A stretch of DNA of 12,686 bases, from positions 1-12,686 of the forward strand of contig CAJUBY010000041.1 in the NCBI GenBank assembly GCA_910585055.1, read 5' to 3'. This stretch comes from an uncultured Christensenella sp. Lineage in GTDB: Bacteria; Bacillota; Clostridia; Christensenellales; Pumilibacteraceae. The notes under the pieces were generated by a model that did no database searches, was not told the DNA's origin, and saw only the letters and a program-made list of their open reading frames with translations. Below, one piece after another: positions 7,382 through 12,686 of this stretch; the first letter of the stretch is position 1; the number at the start of each line of letters is the position of its first letter. A program made the position numbers and the translations under genes.

Positions 7382-7561
7382 CTAAAGCGCGGAATCGTGC
7401 GCGTTATCGTCAAAATTTGTTACGACTTCGTATAATATCTTTAATCCGTTGTTTAAATATGCGACCATCCCGTAGAGCGCTTCTTCTACCGTTTTGGCGT
7501 CGAGCAAAATGTTTAATTCGTTTGTAAGCATATTTACGGCTTCGATCATTTGTGCAGTCAT
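7382..7561 (-). CDS. Small hypothetical protein, 59 aa
   Basis: I do not recognise this protein. It starts MTAQMIEAVNMLTNELNILL and is rich in Leu, Ala, Asn and acidic residues. It looks like two amphipathic helices (about residues 3-21 and 24-48) with an acidic, Asp/Asn-rich C-terminus, and it has no cysteine, signal peptide or membrane span. The start at 7561 is chosen because CGGAG lies about 12 bases upstream; an in-frame ATG eleven codons earlier has no ribosome binding site. A hairpin (7595-7615) precedes it and a weak terminator-like hairpin follows it. It diverges from a decayed XRE regulator, so it may be left from a small mobile or phage-derived cassette. Real coding status is likely but unproven. 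Confidence 0.55.
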   Translation of the reverse strand: MTAQMIEAVNMLTNELNILLDAKTVEEALYGMVAYLNNGLKILYEVVTNFDDNAHDSAL

Positions 7562-7594
7562 TAATTTTATTCTCCGATAGTTTATATAATACAT

Positions 7595-7615
7595 GCGGTG
7601 CTATTAAAGCGCCGT
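7595..7615. other. Eight-pair inverted repeat upstream of the 59-aa ORF
   Basis: GCGGTGCT and AGCGCCGT pair across ATTAA with two G-U pairs when read on the plus strand. No U-tract follows on either strand. It lies 34 bases before the minus-strand start at 7561 and could be an operator or leader hairpin. Confidence 0.3.
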
Positions 7616-7718
7616 AAATTAGCATAACATCATGCCTTTATTACATTTTACATCATATTTTGTTAAAAGTCTCGACGTACAGAAATTTATGTAGAAAAAT
7701 TTTTATATAAAGAATTTT

Positions 7719-7936
7719 ATGAAATTTAAGTCAATCAAATCTTGCAAAGGCGACCGGATTAAGACAGCAGATGATAAGCCATTGGGAAGCGAATAAGGGA
7801 CTGCCCAATATCGATTTTTGCGTAAGACTTGCGGACTATTACAATATCTCTTTGGATGAGCTTGTCGGAAGGGTATCCGAAACCAGACATTGGTGAATGT
7901 TCTTTTAGCGAATTGATGGATTTCATATATACCTAA
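7719..7936 (+). pseudogene. Decayed XRE-family helix-turn-helix regulator
   Basis: From 7723 the frame reads NLSQSNLAKATGLRQQ, then MISHWEANKGLPNIDF, then a segment ending LADYYNISLDELVGR, and stops at 7894-7896. This is the classic XRE/Cro-type HTH: an SQ-x-x-LA helix, an x-x-ISHWE recognition region and a DYYNISLDELVG tail. In-frame stops at 7720-7722 and just before it remove the usual first 10-15 residues. An ATG at 7719 (MKFK) is in another frame, so a small deletion with frameshift is plausible. At the C-terminus a shift near 7870 would join the ORF to a longer tail ending GECSFSELMDFIYT at 7936. Two lesions make a working protein unlikely. No clear Shine-Dalgarno is present. A short functional form cannot be wholly excluded. 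Confidence 0.7.
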
Positions 7937-7937
7937 A

Positions 7938-7988
7938 TAAAAATACAAAAATACAGCCGCTCGGATATATTTGCGTATCCGGGCGGCT
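7938..7988 (-). terminator. Rho-independent terminator of glyS
   Basis: On the minus strand a 13-bp stem with one G-U (7988-7976 with 7967-7955) and an eight-base loop is followed by GTATTTTTGTATTTTT. It begins 35 bases after the glyS stop codon. On the plus strand no T-run follows, so it works in the glyS direction. Confidence 0.87.
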
Positions 7989-8023
7989 ATCTGTATAAAT
8001 ATTGTTTTTAAAAGCGGTCTTTG

Positions 8024-9406
8024 TTAAAGCTTGCAGTTTTCCGTGATATAGCTTGTAACTTTGGACTCGTCCATGCGGATCTGGCTCATCGTATCGCGGT
8101 CGCGCACGGTAACTGTTCCGGTAGGCTCGGTGTCGAAGTCTACGGTAATGCAGAACGGCGTGCCGATCTCGTCCTGTCTGCGGTAACGTTTTCCGATCGA
8201 GCCGGGCAGGTCGTAAGTGCAGGTCATGCCGTTTTTGCGCAGGTCGCGGTAAAGCTTATCCGCGCGGTCGGACAGCGCCTTTTGCAGCGGCAGTACGGCG
8301 GCTTTGTACGGAGCTATCGCCGGCGCAAAGTGCATGACTGTGCGCGTTTCCTTTTCGAGCTGTTCCTCGTCGTATGCGTCGCACAGAACTGCGAGCAAGG
8401 CTCTGCCGGTGCCGAGCGACGGCTCTATAACGTACGGCACGTACGTTTCGTTGGTGACGGGATCGGTGTAATCGAGCTTTTCGCCCGAAAACTCGGCGTG
8501 CTTTTTAAGATCGTAGTCGGTGCGGTCGGCGATGCCCCAAAGCTCGCCCCAGCCGAAGGGGAACAGGTATTCGAAGTCGCTCGTCGCTTTGGAGTAGAAC
8601 GAAAGTTCGGCTTTGTCGTGATCGCGTATGCGCAGGTTTTCCTTTTTGATACCCAGTTTTTGCAAAAAGTCGAAGCAGTAGTTTTTCCAGAAGTCGAACC
8701 ATTCGAGATCGGTGCCGGGCTTGCAGAAAAATTCCATTTCCATCTGCTCGAACTCGCGCAGACGGAAGATAAAGTTTCCGGGCGTTATTTCGTTGCGGAA
8801 GCTTTTTCCGATCTGGCATATGCCGAAGGGCACGCGCGCGCGCGCCGAACGCGTTACGTTTTTAAAGTTGACGAATATGCCCTGCGCCGTTTCCGGGCGG
8901 AGATAGCAGGTAGACACCGAATCTTCGGTGACGCCCTGAAACGTCTTGAACATAAGATTGAATTTTTTGACGGGCGTAAAATCGGACTTGCCGCATACCG
9001 GGCATGGGATCTTATGCTCGGCGACAAAAGAGGACAGCGCGTCGTTTTCCATGCTCGCTACGGGCACGTCAAGCTTGTGTTTGGCGGCGTACGCTTCCAC
9101 GAGATCGTCGGCGCGGCAGCGGCTTTTGCATGCGCGGCAGTCCATGAGCGGATCGGAAAAACCGGCAAGGTGTCCCGACGCTTCCCAGACTTTGGGGTTC
9201 ATGAGTATTGCGCAGTCAAGTCCGAAGTTGTTTTCGCTTTCGGTAACGAACTTTTGCCACCATGCTTTTTTTATGTTGTTGTAAAGTTCCACGCCGACGG
9301 GACCGTAATCCCAGGTGTTGGCGAATCCGCCGTAAATATCGCTGCCCGCAAAAATGAAACCGCGAGATTTACACAGCGCGACCAGCTTATCCATTGTAAC
9401 TTTCAT
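8024..9406 (-). CDS. glyS: Glycyl-tRNA synthetase, single-chain (alpha2) type
   Basis: This class II synthetase attaches glycine to tRNA-Gly with ATP. The 460-aa protein starts MKVTMDKLVALCKSRGFIF and continues with the GSDIYGGFANTWDYGPVG block typical of the alpha2 GlyRS of Firmicutes, not the alpha2beta2 (GlyQ plus GlyS) form. Motif 2 is at about 203-221 (FRNEITPGNFIFRLREF, R204 contacting ATP) and motif 3 at about 328-345 (EPSLGTGRALL). Cysteines 90, 93 and 97 with 135 and 138 (CPVC) mark the probable zinc-binding insertion. The anticodon-binding domain fills residues 360-460. An ATG at codon 5 is an alternative start; no strong Shine-Dalgarno decides between the two. It has its own promoter and terminator and no T-box leader. 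Confidence 0.95.
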   Translation of the reverse strand: MKVTMDKLVALCKSRGFIFAGSDIYGGFANTWDYGPVGVELYNNIKKAWWQKFVTESENNFGLDCAILMNPKVWEASGHLAGFSDPLMDCRACKSRCRADDLVEAYAAKHKLDVPVASMENDALSSFVAEHKIPCPVCGKSDFTPVKKFNLMFKTFQGVTEDSVSTCYLRPETAQGIFVNFKNVTRSARARVPFGICQIGKSFRNEITPGNFIFRLREFEQMEMEFFCKPGTDLEWFDFWKNYCFDFLQKLGIKKENLRIRDHDKAELSFYSKATSDFEYLFPFGWGELWGIADRTDYDLKKHAEFSGEKLDYTDPVTNETYVPYVIEPSLGTGRALLAVLCDAYDEEQLEKETRTVMHFAPAIAPYKAAVLPLQKALSDRADKLYRDLRKNGMTCTYDLPGSIGKRYRRQDEIGTPFCITVDFDTEPTGTVTVRDRDTMSQIRMDESKVTSYITENCKL

Positions 9407-9438
9407 TATAATACCGTTCCCGTGTTTATTCGTATAAG

Positions 9439-9468
9439 ATTATACGGCATAGAAGATGCCGTTGTCAA
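9439..9468 (-). promoter_or_regulatory. Promoter of glyS with an inverted repeat in the spacer
   Basis: On the minus strand, perfect TTGACA (9468-9463), an 18-base spacer and perfect TATAAT (9444-9439). Inside the spacer CGGCAT and ATGCCG form a 6-bp inverted repeat around five bases (9445-9461). Transcription should start near 9432, which gives a leader of only about 26 bases before the glyS ATG. Confidence 0.85.
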
Positions 9469-9519
9469 GTAAATGGTCCGAGGTAGACCGCTTTCGAGAT
9501 ATGCGGCGAAGTTTACGGC

Positions 9520-9560
9520 AAAATAAAATGCACTTATACCGTATTACGGGGTAAGTGCAT
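9520..9560 (-). terminator. Terminator downstream of the Cys-rich gene
   Basis: On the minus strand ATGCACTTA (9560-9552) pairs with TAAGTGCAT (9536-9528), with an inner CCGT/ACGG stem; TTTATTTT follows at 9527-9520. It lies 120 bases after the stop of the Cys-rich ORF and upstream of the glyS promoter, so the two minus-strand genes are separate transcription units. Confidence 0.72.
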
Positions 9561-9679
9561 TTACGATACTCGTATCTTATTTGCAACTCGGCATTTGTAC
9601 TTTTTTAAAACGGCAATACCGCAGAAACTTGTGTATCGTTTATGCGGCACGCCTGAGTTTGTTCGTCTTTATGTACGAA

Positions 9680-9862
9680 TTAGCAGCAGCATTTATCTCT
9701 GCCGCCGCAGCAGCACATAAGAATGTAAAACAACAGTATGTCGTTGCAGTCGCAGCCTTTTTTGCAGCCGCAGTCGCATCCGCAGCCGTTATGTCCGCCG
9801 CAGCAGCTGCAGAGCAACAAAAGCATAAGTATATCGCAGCAATTTCCGCCACCGTTGAACAT
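9680..9862 (-). CDS. Cysteine-rich small protein, 60 aa, with duplicated DIL-CCCGG module
   Basis: The protein begins MFNGGGNCCDILMLLLLCSC and ends in CCC. Seventeen of 60 residues are Cys (8, 9, 18, 20, 21, 27, 29, 31, 33, 37, 39, 50-52, 58-60). Residues 9-24 and 40-55 align without gaps at a period of 31: a D-I-L start, a run of hydrophobic residues, then Cys-Cys-Gly-Gly. Between them is a C-x-C ladder, CGCDCGCKKGCDC. AGGAGG lies eight bases before the ATG, and a terminator follows, so I consider it expressed. Short Cys/Gly-rich proteins with a hydrophobic core occur in clostridial genomes, some carrying the automatic name 'high-cysteine HCB protein 13'; similarity to those is from memory. 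Metal binding, membrane attachment or a disulfide-linked coat role are all open. Function unknown. Confidence 0.75.
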   Translation of the reverse strand: MFNGGGNCCDILMLLLLCSCCGGHNGCGCDCGCKKGCDCNDILLFYILMCCCGGRDKCCC

Positions 9863-9903
9863 TTTGCTTTCCTCCTATAATAGAATTTGTTTGCCGTCGT
9901 CGC

Positions 9904-9915
9904 CGGACGCGTCCG
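9904..9915. promoter_or_regulatory. 12-bp perfect palindrome upstream of the Cys-rich gene
   Basis: CGGACGCGTCCG is self-complementary and overlaps a second palindrome, TCCGCGGA (9912-9919). It lies 42 bases upstream of the start codon at 9862 and could be an operator or, in RNA, a leader stem. No confident promoter is seen nearby. Confidence 0.35.
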
Positions 9916-10046
9916 CGGATACGCGTTCTGCGACAAGGTTTTTCTTTTGTGAGATAAGCGCCTATCTACAATCAGTGTATGGGATTTCGGCGGTTGTGTG
10001 ATAAAAACTTGCAAAGATTATTTGCGTATTTTTTTTCGATGTGGTA

Positions 10047-10079
10047 AACTGTTAAAAGTATCTGCAAAACAGTTACTGT
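10047..10079 (+). promoter_or_regulatory. Nested inverted repeats at the start of the panT leader
   Basis: AACTGTT (10047-10053) is inverted as AACAGTT (10068-10074), and ACAGT-T-ACTGT (10069-10079) is a further palindrome sharing the right arm. The arrangement of three related half-sites looks like an operator or alternative RNA stems. A weak -10-like TAAACT overlaps the first half-site. Confidence 0.35.
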
Positions 10080-10166
10080 GCGAAACACCGCGCGTCGGGT
10101 TTCAGCAGGGAATACGGCTAAGTCGGCTGTGGGCTATTCCGAGTAGCGGAAAGTCCAACGGAGGAG
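10080..10166 (+). promoter_or_regulatory. Structured leader of the panT-coaX transcript
   Basis: Two mutually exclusive stems share the bases 10137-10140: GGAATA/TATTCC (10109-10114 with 10135-10140) and TTCCG/CGGAA (10137-10141 with 10147-10151). The second ends nine bases before the strong Shine-Dalgarno GGAGGAG (10160-10166). The stretch does not match any riboswitch consensus I know well. It could be an unrecognised regulatory RNA sensing a pantothenate- or CoA-related signal; that is inference from the genes behind it. Confidence 0.35.
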
Positions 10167-10170
10167 AGCA

Positions 10171-10740
10171 ATGAAAATATCAACGCGTTCGATAACGCTT
10201 GCGGCTACGCTCACCGCGCTGTGTGCGGTCACGGGATTTTTGCCGTACGTGTTCTTTTTGCCGGTGATGATCGCGGCTACCACTTTATCCGCAGGCATAA
10301 CGGCGTTCGTGGGGCTTGCGTTCGGCGCGGTCAGTATCGCGTATTGTTTTTTAAGCCCGACGGGCATAGTTGCGGCGGCGTTTATACAGGCGCCGTATAT
10401 AGCGATATTTCCTCGCGTCGCGGCGGCGCTGTGTGCGTTCGGCGTTTACAGACTTATAATAAGAGTTGTCAAGCCGCATAAAAAAACGGGCAGGTTTGCC
10501 GCGGTGTCGGTAGCTGCGGCGCTCGGCAGTATGGTAAACACCGCGCTTGTTGTCGCTATGTTCGTTACCATACTTCCCGACATGAGCGTCGGCGGCGTTA
10601 CGCTTACGGTCGCCGTACCCGAAATGCTCATAAGCGGCGCGATCGAATGTGTGTGCATGGCGGCGCTCGTGCCGCCCGTAAGTTTAACGCTCGACCGCGT
10701 CGTGCTCAAAAAACGCGTTACGTCAAAAGGTAATTTATAA
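10171..10740 (+). CDS. ECF transporter S component, probably pantothenate-specific (PanT-like)
   Basis: The 189-aa product is almost entirely hydrophobic, with about six membrane spans and a short basic loop (VKPHKKTGRF) in the middle. The pattern fits substrate-binding S components of energy-coupling factor transporters: an N-terminal small-residue-rich helix, an FPR motif before the fourth span (residues 80-82), and a GSMVNTALVV helix. S components bind a vitamin and work with the shared EcfA-EcfA'-EcfT module, which is not in the window. Specificity is inferred from coupling to coaX: the TAA shares a base with the coaX ATG. Folate, riboflavin or another vitamin is possible. GGAGGAG precedes the ATG by four bases. 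The leader may be structured. Confidence 0.78.
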   Translation: MKISTRSITLAATLTALCAVTGFLPYVFFLPVMIAATTLSAGITAFVGLAFGAVSIAYCFLSPTGIVAAAFIQAPYIAIFPRVAAALCAFGVYRLIIRVVKPHKKTGRFAAVSVAAALGSMVNTALVVAMFVTILPDMSVGGVTLTVAVPEMLISGAIECVCMAALVPPVSLTLDRVVLKKRVTSKGNL

Positions 10741-11507
10741 TGGTAGTAGTGTTCGATATAGGCAATACGAATATAAAGATGGGCGTGTTCGAGGGCGACG
10801 AACTTATAGATACGCTTCGCATGGCGTCCGCAAACAAAACGGGCGACGAGTATTGGCTGCTTATAAAAGACATGCTTGCGGTAAAAAGCATTTCGCCGCG
10901 CGACGTCGAAGGCGTTATGATAAGTTCGGTCAATCCCAATCTCAACTATACGTTCGAGCATATGACCGAAACTTATTTCGGCATAAAGCCCATGACCGTG
11001 GGCGCAGGACTTAAAACGGGGTTGCGTATAAGATACGACAATCCCAAAGAGCTTGGCGCCGACCGTGTGGCCGGCTGCGTCGCGGCGTATAAGCTTTACG
11101 GCGCGCCGTGCATAGTTATAGACTGCGGAACGGCGACGACGTTCAACGTGATCTCCGCGGACGGCGAGTTTTCGGGCGGTGCAATTTCTTTCGGTTTGAA
11201 AGCGGCGGCGGAATCGTTGTCCGCGTCGGCGGCGCGTTTACCCAAGGTGGAGCTGTCCGCGCCGCGCTCGGCGATAGGAAAGACGACCATAACGGGAATG
11301 CAGTCGGGCATTATATACGGTTATTCGGGCATGGTGGAATCCATGGTAAAGCGAATAAAAGAAGAGTCGGGTCTGCTTTATGCCAAGGTCGTCGCGACGG
11401 GCGGAATCGCGGATATAGTCAACCGCTGTTCGAACGTTATAGATATAGTGGACAGGACTTTGACCCTTCGCGGACTCAATATCCTGTATTCGATGAACGT
11501 CAAATAA
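10740..11507 (+). CDS. coaX: Type III pantothenate kinase
   Basis: CoaX phosphorylates pantothenate with ATP, the first step of CoA synthesis; type III enzymes are not feedback-inhibited by CoA and need a monovalent cation. The 255-aa protein has the ASKHA-type motifs in order: phosphate-1 DIGNTNIKMGVF at residues 6-17, ELGADRVAG with the catalytic D108, DCGTATTFNVI with D129, GGAISFGL at 147-153, and ATGGIAD near the C-terminus. Most family members have Pro in the GG-x-I-x-P-G-L loop; here it is F151. The ATG overlaps the stop codon of the S-component gene, with AAAAGG about ten bases upstream, so the two are translationally coupled. Confidence 0.94.
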   Translation: MVVVFDIGNTNIKMGVFEGDELIDTLRMASANKTGDEYWLLIKDMLAVKSISPRDVEGVMISSVNPNLNYTFEHMTETYFGIKPMTVGAGLKTGLRIRYDNPKELGADRVAGCVAAYKLYGAPCIVIDCGTATTFNVISADGEFSGGAISFGLKAAAESLSASAARLPKVELSAPRSAIGKTTITGMQSGIIYGYSGMVESMVKRIKEESGLLYAKVVATGGIADIVNRCSNVIDIVDRTLTLRGLNILYSMNVK

Positions 11508-11548
11508 CGCGTTGTATTATGTAAGATAAGGCAGGTAAACGGATCTAC

Positions 11549-12686
11549 ATGCAAAAGAAAAAGATAGCGATAATGGGACTGGGAACGGTAGGCGGCGGCG
11601 CGTACGGTATACTCGTAAATAACCGTGCGCATATCGCGGCGGCGCACGGCGTAGATATAGAAGTTTCGGCGATCCTCGACAGATCGGACGTCCCGCTCGC
11701 GGCGCGCGGCATAGACAAAAAACTGTTTTGCGGCAGCGTCGACGAGCTTGCCGCCGATCCCGATACGGAGCTTGTCGTCGAGACGATGGGCGGCGTGGAG
11801 CCGGCAAAAACATTTATAAGCAAAATGCTTCGCGCCGGAAAGTCGGTCGTTACCGCCAATAAAGAGCTATTGGCAAAGCATTGGAGCGAGCTCGAGCGTA
11901 TCGCCAAACAGAACGGATGCGGACTGTTTTTCGAAGCGAGCTGCGTCGGCGGCGTTCCGATAATACGCGCTCTCGGCGAAAGTTTGCAGGGCGATAGGAT
12001 TAAAAGCATTTACGGCATAATAAACGGCACCACAAATTATATCCTCGACAAGATGAGCAGGGATAACTGCGATTATTATGTCGCATTAAAAAAAGCGCAG
12101 GCGCACGGCTATGCCGAAGCCGATCCCAAGTCGGACGTGGAAGGGTTCGATGCGGCGTATAAGCTTTCCATACTCGCGTCCATAGCTTTTCATACATGCG
12201 TGCCGTACGCAGGGATCTATAGGGAAGGGATAACGAAAGTCACGCCTCAGGATATACTCAACGCGAAAGCGCTGGGCTACGAGATAAAGCTTCTCGCCAT
12301 AGGCAAGCGCGACGGCAACAACGTGGAAGCGCGCGTTCATCCCGTGCTCGTTCCGCGCGAACATCCGTTGGCGTCGGTATCGGGCGCGTACAACGCCGTG
12401 TATCTAAACGGCGACAACGTGGGCGATCTTATGTTCTACGGCGCCGGCGCAGGCGCAAAGCCGACGGGAAGCGCGATAGTGTCAGATATAGTAAAAGCGC
12501 TTACGAGTGCGCCCAAATACAGCGATTTCGATAATAACGGCAGACTTGCCGACGGCATAAACTATGTGGACGACTTTGTAAGCGGTTATTACGTAAGCGT
12601 AACGGCGGAAGACAAAGCGGGCGTTTTGGGAAGGATAGCCACTTTGTTCGGCGACGGCGGCGTCAGCATAAAATCGGCGATACAGC
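11549..12686 (+). CDS. hom: Homoserine dehydrogenase (C-terminus cut by window edge)
   Basis: Hom reduces aspartate semialdehyde to homoserine with NAD(P)H, on the route to threonine, methionine and isoleucine. From the ATG at 11549, 379 codons stay open to the window end. The Rossmann motif GLGTVGGG is at residues 10-17, TANKELLAKH with K105 follows, and the family signature is at about 148-169 (GIINGTTNYIL). Catalytic residues are in AEADPKSDVEGFDAAYK: E190, D201 and K205. From residue 347 an ACT domain begins (YYVSVTAEDKAGVLGRIATL), the usual site of threonine feedback inhibition; it is incomplete here. Only 41 bases separate it from coaX, with no terminator or clear promoter, so read-through is possible. 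The ribosome binding site is weak (GGCAGG, 13 bases upstream). A bifunctional aspartokinase fusion is ruled out at the N-terminus. Confidence 0.95.
   Translation, partial: MQKKKIAIMGLGTVGGGAYGILVNNRAHIAAAHGVDIEVSAILDRSDVPLAARGIDKKLFCGSVDELAADPDTELVVETMGGVEPAKTFISKMLRAGKSVVTANKELLAKHWSELERIAKQNGCGLFFEASCVGGVPIIRALGESLQGDRIKSIYGIINGTTNYILDKMSRDNCDYYVALKKAQAHGYAEADPKSDVEGFDAAYKLSILASIAFHTCVPYAGIYREGITKVTPQDILNAKALGYEIKLLAIGKRDGNNVEARVHPVLVPREHPLASVSGAYNAVYLNGDNVGDLMFYGAGAGAKPTGSAIVSDIVKALTSAPKYSDFDNNGRLADGINYVDDFVSGYYVSVTAEDKAGVLGRIATLFGDGGVSIKSAIQ

Noticed and set aside
7703..7948. 81-codon minus-strand ORF
   Set aside because: It lies opposite the XRE remnant, whose sense strand gives a clear HTH match; it also overlaps the glyS terminator.
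8021..9472. 483-codon plus-strand ORF opposite glyS
   Set aside because: It is the antisense register of glyS and crosses the glyS start and promoter. No ribosome binding site and no recognisable protein.
9407..9527. T-box leader for glyS
   Set aside because: No T-box core sequence is seen, and the consensus promoter leaves only about 26 leader bases. The hairpin at 9528-9560 lies upstream of the promoter and terminates the Cys-rich transcript.
9581..9880. Ala-rich 99-codon plus-strand ORF
   Set aside because: The Ala runs are the reverse-complement reading of Cys codons in the Cys-rich gene. That minus-strand gene has the perfect ribosome binding site and terminator; this ORF has neither.
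10100..10170. Cobalamin, THF, SAM, FMN or c-di-GMP riboswitch before panT
   Set aside because: I compared the leader with the consensus elements I remember for these classes. Only short fragments such as GGGAA or AAGTCC coincide, without the required core.

Overview
The window looks like a chromosomal segment of a low-to-mid-GC Firmicute, most likely an uncultured gut-type clostridium. The evidence is the Firmicutes-type (family II) GalT, the single-chain alpha2 glycyl-tRNA synthetase, a type III pantothenate kinase beside an ECF-transporter S component, strong AGGAGG-type ribosome binding sites and hairpin-plus-U-tract terminators. The genus cannot be told from the sequence. Genes are GC-rich compared with the AT-rich spacers.

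Positions 1-7077 form a galactose module. A divergent AraC-family regulator with a cupin N-terminus (cut by the left edge) faces a five-gene operon, galT-galK-galE-galM plus a cytoplasmic GH2 beta-glycosidase, which ends at a strong terminator (7036-7077). GH2 would release galactose from an imported beta-galactoside, GalM would give alpha-galactose, and GalK, GalT and GalE would carry it through the complete Leloir pathway. No transporter lies in the operon. Both divergent promoters are readable; the regulator's promoter sits so close to its ATG that the mRNA is predicted to be leaderless.

Positions 7078-8020 are a gene-poor strip. They hold several hairpins, an unrecognised 59-aa minus-strand ORF with a plausible ribosome binding site, and the decayed remains of an XRE-family HTH regulator.

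Positions 8024-9470 carry glyS on the minus strand with a near-consensus promoter, an inverted repeat inside the -35/-10 spacer, and no visible T-box leader. Upstream of it, also on the minus strand, is a 60-aa protein with 17 cysteines built from two copies of a 31-residue module. It has a perfect Shine-Dalgarno and its own terminator, and it is the most unusual gene here.

Positions 10171-12686 run on the plus strand: an ECF S component (probably PanT, pantothenate) behind a structured-looking leader, translationally coupled to coaX, followed by homoserine dehydrogenase (hom), which is cut by the right edge inside its ACT domain. The panT-coaX pair suggests pantothenate uptake followed by the first step of CoA synthesis. 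I found no CRISPR array, rRNA, tRNA or intact mobile element.
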